Shown: in pieces, positions 8,844 to 17,871 of the stretch
Layout: each line of letters begins with the position of its first letter
How positions within the stretch are numbered: the first letter of the stretch is position 1
NCBI GenBank assembly: GCA_963762075.1
Contig: CAVXJC010000006.1
Coordinates: 186,001 to 250,000 of the forward strand
Direction of reading: 5' to 3'
Source of the DNA: JAOUEA01 sp963762075
Lineage (GTDB): Bacteria > Actinomycetota > UBA4738 > HRBIN12
Length of the DNA: 64,000 bases
Notes under the pieces: generated by a model
The model's input: only the letters and a program-made list of their open reading frames with translations
Told to the model about the DNA's origin: nothing
Databases searched by the model: none
Program-made: the position numbers and the translations under genes

Positions 8844-8868
8844 GCTCCGGGGACGATGTCCCCGGAGC
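8844..8868 (+). terminator. GC-rich hairpin after the DUF4331 gene
   Basis: GCTCCGGGGAC and GTCCCCGGAGC form a perfect 11-bp stem around a GAT loop, 20 bases after the stop codon. No T-run follows, so it may stop transcription only partly, or protect the upstream mRNA end so that the secreted protein is made in excess over the TPR protein. Confidence 0.55.
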
Positions 8869-8957
8869 ACCGGCCGATCCGCACGGGCTAGCCGTAAGGG
8901 TGAGCTCCTGCGAAGCGGCCGGAGACCGCACGGAGAACGCAACGAGGAGGGGAACGG

Positions 8958-10325
8958 ATGGGACGCACGAAGTACGTGGCGGGAGGCCTTCTCGCGATCT
9001 CGGTCGCGGTCGCCGCGCTCACATACGTAGGTCGCGACGTTCCACGTCGCTCGCTCACTCAAGCTCCCGCGTCGGCCCAGGGCGCGCTGCCAGGCAGCGG
9101 GGGGACGACGCTTTCGCAAGCGCCGGGGCGTCCGCAGCTTGCCGAGCTCGATCGCCTGATCCGAGTCTTCGGCGACCAGACCGACGAGGAACCCAGCGCC
9201 GTCGGGTTCACCTTTCTCGGCCAGCTCGAGCTCGAGCGAGCACGACTGACCGGCGATGTGGACTCGTACGCTCGTGCTGAACGGGCCCTCGGCGAGGCCG
9301 TCACCCTTTCCCCGGAGGATCCGGAGCCGCTCGCCCTGTTGGCCGGCGTGCTCTTCACGACCCACGATTTCGCGGGAGCGCTCACGCTCGCCGACGAGAT
9401 CTACGAACGCGATCAGACCCTCGGCGCACTCGCGGTGCGCGGTGACGCGGCGCTTGAACTCGGTCGCTACGACGAAGCTGCTGCTGACTATCGGACGCTC
9501 GCAGAGGCTCAGCCCGACGCCTCAAGCTCCCTCGTTCGGCTCTCGCGACTCGCTTTCTTGCATGGTGATGCAGTACGAGCGGCTGCCCTCGCGGCCCAGG
9601 CAGAGGCCGCCGCGGCCGGTGAGGGTTCATTCGGCGCCTCACGCTCGTGGTACGCGGCGTATCGCGGAAGGATCGCCCTCGAATCCGGGCGCTACGACCA
9701 AGCCGCCGACCACTATCGGCGCGCCGTGCAGATCGCACCCGACTATCATGTGGCGATCGCGGGGCTTGCGAGCGTCCGCGCCGCCCAAGCTCGCATCGAC
9801 GACGCGATCCGCCTGTACGAGCGAGCCACCGCGATGGTGCCCGAGCCCAGTTCGTTGGCGGCGCTGGGCGACCTCTACGTCGTTTCGGACGACCACCGAT
9901 CGGCCGCCGATCGCTATGCGACGGTCGAGGCGATCGCCGACCTCCAGGCCGTGAATCGGCAGTTGTACGACCGGCAGCTCGCGCTCTTCTGGGCAGACCA
10001 CGACATGAACCTCCGAATGGCTCTCGCGATCGCCGAAACCAGCCTTGAGACCCGACGAGACGTCTACGGTTACGACGCACTCGGCTGGGTGCTCTATCGC
10101 CTGGATCGGTTCGAGGAAGCCCGCACAGCGAGCGACGAGGCGTTGGCGCTCGGCACAGCTGACGCCCGCCTCTGGTTCCACGCCGGCATGATCTCGGCGG
10201 CCCTGGGAGACAGCGAGCGCGCGCGCACGGAGCTGGCGACGGCGCTCGATCTGCACCCCAGCTTCGATCCGCTGCTCGCGTCGGTGGCGCAGGAAACGCT
10301 CCACGCTCTCGGAGATGTCACGTGA
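8958..10325 (+). CDS. Membrane-anchored tetratricopeptide-repeat protein
   Basis: The 455-residue protein starts at an ATG preceded by GAGGAGGGGAACGG. Residues 7-24 are an uncleaved or cleaved signal helix (VAGGLLAISVAVAALTYV), followed by a low-complexity linker and then at least eight TPR-like helix pairs with A/G/Y positions such as ALGEAVTLSPEDPEPLALLAG and AADHYRRAVQIAPDYHVA. TPR arrays mediate protein contacts, and this one would sit outside the membrane. Its stop overlaps the start of the transporter gene by four bases, so the two are translated together. Confidence 0.8.
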   Translation: MGRTKYVAGGLLAISVAVAALTYVGRDVPRRSLTQAPASAQGALPGSGGTTLSQAPGRPQLAELDRLIRVFGDQTDEEPSAVGFTFLGQLELERARLTGDVDSYARAERALGEAVTLSPEDPEPLALLAGVLFTTHDFAGALTLADEIYERDQTLGALAVRGDAALELGRYDEAAADYRTLAEAQPDASSSLVRLSRLAFLHGDAVRAAALAAQAEAAAAGEGSFGASRSWYAAYRGRIALESGRYDQAADHYRRAVQIAPDYHVAIAGLASVRAAQARIDDAIRLYERATAMVPEPSSLAALGDLYVVSDDHRSAADRYATVEAIADLQAVNRQLYDRQLALFWADHDMNLRMALAIAETSLETRRDVYGYDALGWVLYRLDRFEEARTASDEALALGTADARLWFHAGMISAALGDSERARTELATALDLHPSFDPLLASVAQETLHALGDVT

Positions 10326-11788
10326 AGCGACGGGTCCCGCTCCGGGCCGCTCTCGGGGCCACGACCGTCGCGATCGCCCTTCTCGCGCCCGCAGCTCCGG
10401 CCCTGGCGCATCCGCTCGGGAACTTCACGGTGAATGTGTACGGGGGACTGATCGTGCAGCCCAAGACCATCGTCGTGGACTACGTGGTCGACATGGCAGA
10501 GATCCCGGCGTTCCGCGAACGTCGGGAGATCGACGCGAACTTCAACGACGAGGTCGGATCGGATGAATCGCTCGCCTATCGCGATACGACATGCGCGTCC
10601 CTCGCGGATGACGTGAACGTACAGGTCGATGGAGCGAGCGTGCCGCTCATCTCGTCAGGGGTGCATTCCCTAGCCTTTCCCGAGGGGGCAGGGGGACTCT
10701 CGACGTTGCGGCTGGAATGCCGGCTCGAAGGGGCTGACCGCCATCGGTGCCGACGCCACCGATCTCCTACATCGACGGCAATTTCCCTGACGTGATCGGG
10801 TGGCGAGAGGTCACAGCCATCGGCGATGGCGTGACGCTTTCGAGCTCCGACGTGCCTGCGGTCTCAGCGACGGACCGGCTCACCGTCTATCCAGACGATG
10901 AACTGCCTTCCGACGTTCGGCGTGCGGACTTCTCCGCGACAAGCGGGCGGTCCAAGGCTAGCTGCCCTCCCCCGGCCAGACATGGCCGACCAAGCGGTCG
11001 ACGTGAACACGATCGAGGGACGCGACGGCGGACTCCTCGCCTCCCTAGTCGGACGTGACCGGATCACTCCCCTGCTCGTCGCGGCGATGCTGCTTCTCGC
11101 CCTCGGCGTCGGGGCTTTGCACGCGCTGGGCCCGGGCCACGGCAAGACCTTGATAGGCGCCTTTCTCGTCGGGGCGGGCGGATCTGCACGTCACGCCGTC
11201 GGTGTAGGAGCCGCGATCTCGGTGATGCATACGGCCTCCGTGCTCACTCTCGGACTACTGGTCGTCTCGGCGGAGCGGGTGTTCGCGCCCGAGCGCGTTT
11301 ACCCGGCACTCGGGCTGGCGTCTGGGTTGGTTGCGCTCGCGCTGGGTTCGGTGCTGCTCGTCGCGCGGATCCACTCGATGGCGGCCGAGGAGGGGGGAGG
11401 CACGCATGGCCATTCACACGGGCATGGCGACGGCGACCATCATCACGAACCTGGAGGCCATGGCGTCTCGCCGAGGTCCCCACTCAGTCGCCGAGGACTC
11501 ATGGCACTCGCCTTCTCGGGGGGCATCCTGCCGTCGCCGAGCGCACTGGTGGTGCTGCTCGCCTCGGTCTCGCTCGGGCGGACCGCGCTTGGACTCGCGC
11601 TTATCGCCGCGTTCAGCCTCGGACTCGCCGGCGCCTTGATCGGCGTCGGCATCTTCACGCTCAGAGCCCGTGACTTCGCCGAGCGTAGGTTCACCGACCG
11701 AGCGGCGCGGCTCTTGCCGCTGGCATCGGCGGGCGCGATCGCGGCGATGGGCATGTTCCTGACCGTAAGAGGCGCGATGCAACTCTGA
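10322..11788 (+). pseudogene. NicO/RcnA-type nickel-cobalt transporter, with several frameshifts
   Basis: The N-terminus has a signal peptide ending in ALAHPLGNFTVN, the usual start of actinobacterial NicO proteins with a periplasmic domain. The C-terminal half (from about 10950) has six hydrophobic helices, the HALGPGHGKTL motif and a His-rich loop (HGHSHGHGDGDHHHE), hallmarks of nickel/cobalt export permeases. Between 10690 and 10960 the homologous sequence jumps through all three frames: SLAFPEGAGGLSTLRLECRL, then LTAIGADATDL, then YIDGNFPDVIGWREVTA, then GGPRLAALPRPDMADQ. Repair needs about three one-base changes, the first in GGGG near 10730. Either this is a decayed gene or a poorly assembled stretch. 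Intact, it would be about 488 residues. Confidence 0.75.
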
Positions 11789-11822
11789 CGCGCGATCAGT
11801 CACGCGTTCCGACTCTGACACC

Positions 11823-12764
11823 ATGAGCGACATCGACCTCGCACGGCCCGGCTCGCGGATCGGCCTCGGCTGCATGCCGATGAGCTTCGGCTACCTCGAC
11901 GATGCGAGCGAGGACAGCCCCGATGCCGTGATCGGGCGGGCGCTCGACCTCGGCGTCACCATGCTCGACACCGCCGACGTGTATGGGCCGTTCACCAACG
12001 AAGATCTGGTCGGCCGGGCGCTCGAGGGCAGGCGCCACGAGGCGACGATCGCGACCAAGGTCGGACTCGTCGTCGGGCCGAGCGGAGGCTATCCCCTGTC
12101 ACGCGATGCCCGTCCCGAGCGCATCGCGGAGCAGGTGCTCGGGTCGCTTCGACGCCTGCGCACCGACAGGATCGATCTGTACTACCTGCACCGGGTCGAC
12201 GAGCGCGTGCCCCTCGAGGAGTCGTGGGGCGCGATGGCCGCCCTCGTCGATGCCGGATACGTGCGAGCCATCGGCCTGTCGGAAGTCGATGTGGACCAGC
12301 TCGAGCGCGCCCACGCGATCCATCCGGTGGCCGCGGTGCAATCCGAATTCAGCCTGTGGACCCGCGGGCCCCTCGACGACGTGGTGCCCTGGTGCGCCGA
12401 GCACGATGCGATCTTCGTTCCGTTCTCACCGCTCGGACGGGGCTTCCTCACGGGAACGATCACCGAGGCTCGGTTCCAGGCCGGCGACTTCCGCGCGTCG
12501 AACCCCCGCTTCACCGGCGAGGCGATCGGTGCCAACCAGCGCATCGTGCGCGTCGTGCGCGAGGTGGCCGAGCGCCACCACGCCAAGCCCGCCCAGGTTG
12601 CGCTGGCATGGACGCTCGTGCAGGGCGATCACGTGCTGCCCATCCCCGGCACCAAGCGCATCCGCTACGTCGAGGAGAACGTCGGGGCTGCCGAACTCTC
12701 GCTCTCCGACGAAGATCTCGCCGAGCTCGACGCTGTCCCGCCTCCGAGCGCACCTCGCTACTGA
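11823..12764 (+). CDS. Aldo/keto reductase
   Basis: The 313-residue TIM-barrel protein carries the catalytic tetrad of the family: Asp49 and Tyr54 (LDTADVYG), Lys79 (IATKVG) and His123 (YYLHRVD). The C-terminal PIPGTKRIRYVEEN matches the NADPH-phosphate loop. It reduces carbonyl compounds with NADPH in the cytoplasm; the substrate is unknown. Its TGA overlaps the ATG of the next gene, marking the first pair in a same-strand run that reaches 17210. Confidence 0.9.
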   Translation: MSDIDLARPGSRIGLGCMPMSFGYLDDASEDSPDAVIGRALDLGVTMLDTADVYGPFTNEDLVGRALEGRRHEATIATKVGLVVGPSGGYPLSRDARPERIAEQVLGSLRRLRTDRIDLYYLHRVDERVPLEESWGAMAALVDAGYVRAIGLSEVDVDQLERAHAIHPVAAVQSEFSLWTRGPLDDVVPWCAEHDAIFVPFSPLGRGFLTGTITEARFQAGDFRASNPRFTGEAIGANQRIVRVVREVAERHHAKPAQVALAWTLVQGDHVLPIPGTKRIRYVEENVGAAELSLSDEDLAELDAVPPPSAPRY

Positions 12765-13591
12765 TGACGATGGTCGGTTTCGAGGGCTCTTGGATCGAGC
12801 GGCCGTGGGGACGCATGCGGGTCTGGCGCGCGGGTTCCGGACCGATCGTGCTCGCGGTCCACGGCCTCGGAGGCTCGGGGCGGTACTGGCATGGACTCGT
12901 GGAACGTGTCGGGACCGGGCGGACGATCGTCGCGCCAGACCTCGCGGGGTTCGGCTCCTCGGCCCGGCCCGACTCCGATATCGACCGTGCGCTCCTACTC
13001 GGTGACCTCGATGCGGTGATCGAGGCGCATGCCCCCGGCGAGCACCTCGACGTGGTCGGCCATTCGCTCGGAGCAGTGCTCGCCGCTCTGTGGACGTCGA
13101 GGAACGTGCACCGGGTGACGTCGCTCGCGATGGCCTCGCCGCCGTTCCCCGACGGCTCGGCGATGGACTACCGCACACGGGCCGACCTGCGTCCTTCGGC
13201 GAGCCGTCGGGTGGCCGCGAAGTTCACGCGCGCGATCTGGCCGGCGCTCGCCGTGCCGATCGGGCTCGCCACCGGCTACCCGACCGAGGTGGTGGCCGAC
13301 TTCGGACGCCAGTCGGTTCGCGCTCGAGCCTGGACGATGTGGGCGCTCTGGTCGGACCCCGCCCTGCGGGGCGAGCTCGACGCCATCGCTGCCCTCGACG
13401 GGTCGATCTCCGTGCTGCTCGCGCACGCCCGGGATGACAGGACGGTCGCGATGCGGGCGCACGCCGGTTGGACGCGCGTGCTTCCCCGGGCGGAGCGCCA
13501 CGTTCTCGACGAGGGTGGTCACCAGTTCCTGCTGCGGAACGCGTTCGAGCCACTCGCAGGCTGGCTCGCCCGCGAGGCGGTCGCGGACTAG
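12764..13591 (+). CDS. Alpha/beta-hydrolase fold protein
   Basis: The 275-residue product starts at an ATG embedded in the previous stop (TGATG). HGLGG (33-37) forms the oxyanion-hole region, GHSLG places the nucleophile at Ser101, Asp224/225 (ARDDRTV) and His253 (EGGHQF) complete the triad. A helical cap of about 70 residues lies between 125 and 200. It is cytoplasmic. Esterase, lactonase or C-C hydrolase activities are all possible. Confidence 0.85.
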   Translation: MTMVGFEGSWIERPWGRMRVWRAGSGPIVLAVHGLGGSGRYWHGLVERVGTGRTIVAPDLAGFGSSARPDSDIDRALLLGDLDAVIEAHAPGEHLDVVGHSLGAVLAALWTSRNVHRVTSLAMASPPFPDGSAMDYRTRADLRPSASRRVAAKFTRAIWPALAVPIGLATGYPTEVVADFGRQSVRARAWTMWALWSDPALRGELDAIAALDGSISVLLAHARDDRTVAMRAHAGWTRVLPRAERHVLDEGGHQFLLRNAFEPLAGWLAREAVAD

Positions 13592-13594
13592 GCT
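13589..13594 (+). promoter_or_regulatory. -10-like hexamer TAGGCT
   Basis: It overlaps the stop of the hydrolase gene and lies seven bases before the ATG at 13602. This gives the PAS gene and its partner a promoter of their own inside the gene run. Confidence 0.45.
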
Positions 13595-13601
13595 GCAACC
13601 C

Positions 13602-14021
13602 ATGGCCGACGGGGCGACCCAGCACCACCTCGTGCTGATCCTCGCGCGTGATTTCGCGTCGCGCCTCGCCACCCCGGTCTTCCTGGTCGACGCCGAAGGC
13701 TCGGTGATCTACTTCAACGAGGGCGCTGAACGGGTGCTCGGCCGGCGGTTCATGGAGGGCTCCGGCATGGACGCCAATGAATGGAGCACGGTGTTCTCAC
13801 CCACGGACGACGACGGGAACCCGGTCGAGCTCACCGATCTGCCGCTCGGAGTGGCGATCATCGAGCGGCACCCCGATCACCGCATGCTGCGCATCAAGAG
13901 TGTCGACGGCACCCAACGGCGCATCGAGGTGACCGCCTTCCCGCTCTTCGCTCACAAGGACGAATGCCTCGGCGCGATCGCCGTCTTCTGGGAGATCCCG
14001 GACGAACCGATCTCCGCATGA
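13602..14021 (+). CDS. Stand-alone PAS-domain protein
   Basis: The 139-residue product is little more than one PAS domain: ATPVFLVDAEGSVIYFNEGAERVLG at the start, a variable middle, then the beta hairpin RRIEVTAFPLF and GAIAVFWEI. No output domain is attached. PAS folds bind ligands or flavin/heme, or pair with other proteins; there is no clear cofactor residue here. Its TGA overlaps the ATG of the metallo-hydrolase gene (ATGA), so it may regulate or report on that enzyme. Confidence 0.75.
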   Translation: MADGATQHHLVLILARDFASRLATPVFLVDAEGSVIYFNEGAERVLGRRFMEGSGMDANEWSTVFSPTDDDGNPVELTDLPLGVAIIERHPDHRMLRIKSVDGTQRRIEVTAFPLFAHKDECLGAIAVFWEIPDEPISA

Positions 14022-14860
14022 AGGCACGCGTCTGGGGGTGCCGGGGCTCGATCGCCGCGCCCGGTCCCGACACGATCCGGTATGGCGGCAACACGTCGTG
14101 CGTCGAGGTGCGTGGCGACGACGGCGAGGTGATCGTGCTCGACGCCGGCACCGGAGCGCGTCCGCTGGGCGACGCGTTGCTGCGCGAAGGGGTGGCGCGC
14201 ATCGACCTGTTGCTCACGCACCTGCACGTCGATCACCTCGAGGGCCTCGGCTTGTTCGGTCCGATCTGGTCACCAGAGACCGAGCTGCACATCTGGGGAC
14301 CGCCCTCACCGGTGGCGTCGCTCGACGAACGCATCGCGACCTACTTCTCCCCACCTCTGTTCCCCGTGCATCTGTCCGAAGTGCCCGCACGCGTCACCTT
14401 CCACGACGCTCCGCGGCAAGCGTGGACGATCGGATCGTGCGAGATCACCGCCCATCCGATCCTGCACCCAGGCGCCACCGTCGGCTATCGATTGCAGTCG
14501 GGGGGGCGCTCGCTCGCCTACGTCACCGACCACGAGCCTGCGCTCGGTACCGATCTCGACGCGGTCGGTACGAGCTGGATCTCTGGGTTCGCCCTCGCTC
14601 ACCGCGCCGACCTGCTGATCCACGACTGCCAGTACACCGATGACGAATACTCGTCGCACGTCGGCTGGGGACACCCCAGCGTCACCCATGTCGCCGCGTT
14701 CGCGCGACGCACCCAAGCTGACCGGCTCGTGATGTTCCACCATCATCCCGGCCATGACGACGACGAGCTCGACGCGATGCGCGGGGCGATGGTCGAGGCG
14801 TGGGCCGTCGAACCCGAGCGGTGCATCGTCGCGGCCGAGGGAGCGGAGCTACTCGTCTGA
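14018..14860 (+). CDS. Metallo-beta-lactamase-fold hydrolase
   Basis: The 280-residue protein begins with the MKARVWGCRGSIAAPGP motif common to a bacterial MBL subfamily fused or linked to PAS and signalling proteins. THLHVDH (HxHxDH, 68-73) supplies the dinuclear metal site, with further ligands in VTDHEP and HHHPGH. Typical substrates are phosphodiesters or cyclic nucleotides, thioesters or lactones; this subfamily has no assigned one that I recall. Four bases overlap the PAS gene upstream. Confidence 0.85.
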   Translation: MKARVWGCRGSIAAPGPDTIRYGGNTSCVEVRGDDGEVIVLDAGTGARPLGDALLREGVARIDLLLTHLHVDHLEGLGLFGPIWSPETELHIWGPPSPVASLDERIATYFSPPLFPVHLSEVPARVTFHDAPRQAWTIGSCEITAHPILHPGATVGYRLQSGGRSLAYVTDHEPALGTDLDAVGTSWISGFALAHRADLLIHDCQYTDDEYSSHVGWGHPSVTHVAAFARRTQADRLVMFHHHPGHDDDELDAMRGAMVEAWAVEPERCIVAAEGAELLV

Positions 14861-14867
14861 GCCCCCT

Positions 14868-14873
14868 TACACT
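14868..14873 (+). promoter_or_regulatory. -10-like hexamer TACACT
   Basis: It lies eight bases before the ATG at 14882 and just after the stop of the metallo-hydrolase gene, so the exporter can be transcribed separately. Confidence 0.5.
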
Positions 14874-14881
14874 CGGGGACC

Positions 14882-16297
14882 ATGACGACCGAGGACACGA
14901 CGCGCGCCCCGTCTGACCCCACGGCACCGGCCTCGGCTCCCTGGAACGAGGTGTTCCGTGGCCGCCGTGGGAGGCTCACCGCGGGCTTGCTGGTGCTCGA
15001 AGCCCTCGTCGCGGTGCAGTCGCTGATCGTGGCGACGATCCTTCCCGACGTGCGACGCGACCTCGGAATGGTGCAGCTCTACGGGCTCGCGTTCACGGCC
15101 ATGAGCCTCGCGACGATCGCTTCGATCCCGGTGGTCGGACGTGCAGTCGACCGGTACGGCACGAAGCCCGTGCTCATCCCGGTGCTGGCGTTCTTCGCAG
15201 CGGGTCTGCTCGTATCGGCCACGGCACCGGCGATGCCGATCCTGCTCGTCGGACAGTTCCTGCAAGGGATCGGAGGCGGCGGTCTCTACGCGCTCTCGCT
15301 CGGCACGGTGGCCAAGACCTACCCCGACCATCTGCGCCCTCGCGTGCTCGCCTTGCTCGCCACGATGTGGATCCTTCCGGGCCTGGTAGGCCCGCCGGTG
15401 GGCGCGGCGATCGCCAGCACGATCGGGTGGCGATGGGCGTTCGTGGCGCCGATGCCCGTGCTGCTCGCGACGTGGCTGATGATCGCCCCCGTGCTCGACC
15501 TGGTGCCCCGCTCGGATGCCCGAGGGCCGAGCCTCGCGATCCGTTGGCCGGTGCAGCTCATGGTGGGCGCCGGTTTCGTCTTCGCCTCACTCACCACGGC
15601 GGCGTGGTGGGTTCCGGTCGCGATCATCGTCGGGCTCGTGATCGGAGTGCCGGCGCTGTTGCACATCGCCCCACGCGGCACGTTCCGTGTGGCACCGGGG
15701 CTGCCGGCCACGGCGGCTGCGGCCTTCCTGCTCTCGGTGTCGTTCCTCGCCATGGACGCGTTCCTCACCTTGATGCTGACCGAGGTGCGGGGGCTGTCGC
15801 TCGGGGCGGCGGGGCTCGTGATCACGGTGGCCTCGATCACGTGGGCGATCGGAGCGTGGTGGCAGTCCAACCGTGCCGAGCGACGGACGCTCTCGTGGCT
15901 CGTGGGGGTCGGGGTGACCCTTCTGATCGTGGGGCAAGCCGCGGTCGCGAGCACGCTCTGGGTGCAGGTGCCGCTCGTGTTCGCCTACATCGGGTGGGGG
16001 ATCGTGGGGCTCGGCATGGGCATCGCGTTCGCCACGATCCCCCTGGCGGCGATGCGCTCGTCGGGCGAGGGTGAGGAGAGCTCGGAGCTGTCGTCGGTGC
16101 TGCTGATGGACATGCTGGGCGTCGCGACCGGTGCGGGTCTCGGCGGAGCCGCGGTCGCGATGTCGCATGCCTTCAACGCGCCGCTGCGAGCGGGTATCGG
16201 CGGGGCGTTCGCTCTCGCGCTCGTCGCCGCACTCGCGCTCGCCGCGATCACGCCGCGGATCCCGTCGGGTCCCGCTCGATCCGAGGCCACGACGTGA
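14882..16297 (+). CDS. MFS transporter, DHA2-like (about 14 helices)
   Basis: The 471-residue protein shows about fourteen hydrophobic helices and the loop 2-3 signature GRAVDRYGTKPVL of the major facilitator superfamily. GQFLQGIGGGGLYAL in helix 4 and LPGLVGPPVGAAIAS in helix 5 resemble motif C of drug:H+ antiporters. It probably exports a hydrophobic compound or drug using the proton gradient. A leaderless start is likely. The neighbouring LLM oxidoreductase could process the same class of compound, but this is only positional. Confidence 0.85.
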   Translation: MTTEDTTRAPSDPTAPASAPWNEVFRGRRGRLTAGLLVLEALVAVQSLIVATILPDVRRDLGMVQLYGLAFTAMSLATIASIPVVGRAVDRYGTKPVLIPVLAFFAAGLLVSATAPAMPILLVGQFLQGIGGGGLYALSLGTVAKTYPDHLRPRVLALLATMWILPGLVGPPVGAAIASTIGWRWAFVAPMPVLLATWLMIAPVLDLVPRSDARGPSLAIRWPVQLMVGAGFVFASLTTAAWWVPVAIIVGLVIGVPALLHIAPRGTFRVAPGLPATAAAAFLLSVSFLAMDAFLTLMLTEVRGLSLGAAGLVITVASITWAIGAWWQSNRAERRTLSWLVGVGVTLLIVGQAAVASTLWVQVPLVFAYIGWGIVGLGMGIAFATIPLAAMRSSGEGEESSELSSVLLMDMLGVATGAGLGGAAVAMSHAFNAPLRAGIGGAFALALVAALALAAITPRIPSGPARSEATT

Positions 16298-16316
16298 ATC
16301 GGCGAGTGGTCGCGGC

Positions 16317-17210
16317 GTGACACGGCCCGTACGCGTGGGCGTACAGCTCCCCGAGGTCGAACGCGAGGTGCGCTGGCCCGAATACGTTTCCATGGCACGT
16401 GCCGCAGAGCACGCCGGCTTCGACTCCGTCTGGGTGGGCGACCACCTGCTCTACCGCGGCGACGGCCGACCCGAACGAGGCCCGTGGGAGGCGTGGACAA
16501 CCCTGGCGGCGATCGCTGCGGTCACCGAGCGGGTCGATCTCGGTCCGCTCGTGGCGTGTTGCGGGTTCCACGCACCGGCGATGCTCGCGAAACAGGCCGC
16601 GACCGTCGACGAGATCTCTGGCGGGCGCCTCGTGCTCGCCCTCGGGGCCGGATGGAACGAGACCGAATTCCGCGCGTTCGGCTTCCCGTTCGACCGCCGG
16701 GCCTCGAGGTTCGAGGAATCGTTCGAGGTCGTCCGCAGGCTCGTCGCCGGCGAAAGGGTCACGTTCCACGGCGAGCATGTCGAGGTCGACGACGCTGTCC
16801 TGCTCCCCACGCCGCGCCGCAGGCCACGGCTGATGATCGGCAGCACCGGGCGACGCGTGCTGGCGGCCGCGCTCCCCTACGTCGAGGTCTGGAACACCTG
16901 GTTCGACTGGTACGGCAACACGCCGGAGGGGTTCGCCGCACGCTCCGGCGTGATCGACGAGATCGCGCGGTCGGTGGGGCGAGATCCACGCGAGATCGAA
17001 CGGAGCGCCTGCGTGTTGGTCGCGCTCGAACCTTCAACCGGCGAGCGGCCGATCGACCCTGTGGCACCACCCGTAACCGGAGGGCCGAAGCGAGTGGCCG
17101 AGGCGATCCACGCGATGGGCGCGGCCGGGGCCGACGAGGTGATCCTCGTCGTCGACCCCATCACGCGAGGATCGATCGAGGCCTTGGGGGAAGCGCTGGC
17201 CGAACCCTAG
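16317..17210 (+). CDS. LLM-class F420-dependent oxidoreductase
   Basis: The 297-residue protein has the luciferase-like TIM barrel: VGVQLPEVE, GFDSVWVGDHLLYRG, the ISGGRLVLALGAGWNETEF strand, and the late LMIGSTGRRVL segment. These are typical of deazaflavin F420-dependent oxidoreductases in Actinobacteria, which act on hydride-accepting organics. GTG at 16317 is taken because the first beta strand follows at once; other GTGs lie just upstream. The substrate is unknown. It lies 19 bases after the MFS gene. Confidence 0.8.
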   Translation: MTRPVRVGVQLPEVEREVRWPEYVSMARAAEHAGFDSVWVGDHLLYRGDGRPERGPWEAWTTLAAIAAVTERVDLGPLVACCGFHAPAMLAKQAATVDEISGGRLVLALGAGWNETEFRAFGFPFDRRASRFEESFEVVRRLVAGERVTFHGEHVEVDDAVLLPTPRRRPRLMIGSTGRRVLAAALPYVEVWNTWFDWYGNTPEGFAARSGVIDEIARSVGRDPREIERSACVLVALEPSTGERPIDPVAPPVTGGPKRVAEAIHAMGAAGADEVILVVDPITRGSIEALGEALAEP

Positions 17211-17239
17211 ATGCGCAAGCACGTCGTGCACGCAGCACG

Positions 17240-17674
17240 TCAGCCCGTGAGCAGCTCCAACGCGATCGCCGATCCCGACCCGACGAGCGCACCCAGCACG
17301 CACCAGGGCAACCATCGATCGATGAAGCCGGCGAGCAGACCCCGATGTTTCGCTTCGGTTTCGGCCGCCTCGCTTGCAGCGGGGGGAAGATCGGATCGGT
17401 CGTACCGCAAGATCGTGAGCAGGGCCGGATCCGAGAGATCCGAGACATCGGGACACCGACGACCTCGTTCATCGGCATCCCAGGCGGCCTCGCGGAACTC
17501 GAGGGCCCTCAAGCTCGCTTCCACCACGCCGTCGATGGTATCGGCCATGCCGGTCACCTCCTCGATGTCTCGCCGCCCGCGCGCGAACGGAGACTCGAGA
17601 TCGGATACGTCCGGCCACTCAGGACCGACGACGCGAGAGGCGGGCTCGAAGACATCGTCAGCAGCATCTTGCAC
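17240..17674 (-). CDS. Small tail-anchored membrane protein of unknown function
   Basis: The 144-residue product starts with GTG five bases after an AGGAG ribosome-binding site. The first 110 residues are acidic and soluble; one hydrophobic helix near the C-terminus (WLPWCVLGALVGSGSAIALEL) leaves a two-residue tail, so the bulk should face the cytoplasm. I recognise no family. The ribosome-binding site, sensible codon bias and orderly topology argue that it is real. It is convergent with the LLM gene. Confidence 0.6.
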   Translation of the reverse strand: MQDAADDVFEPASRVVGPEWPDVSDLESPFARGRRDIEEVTGMADTIDGVVEASLRALEFREAAWDADERGRRCPDVSDLSDPALLTILRYDRSDLPPAASEAAETEAKHRGLLAGFIDRWLPWCVLGALVGSGSAIALELLTG

Positions 17675-17871
17675 CCGAACTCCTGAACTCCGGCTGAAGG
17701 GGTGCCATCGAGCCAGGCGGGTTCATCGATCGAAGCACCATGGAAGTTGACGAGGCGTCTGATGGCTGACAGGGTGAGGCATCCGCTGAGCTAGGCCCGA
17801 GGACCTACGGTGCGTGTTTCCCCCGCGTACGAGGTGAGGCCGAGCCGCTCCCAACCCCCCAAGGAGGGCCC

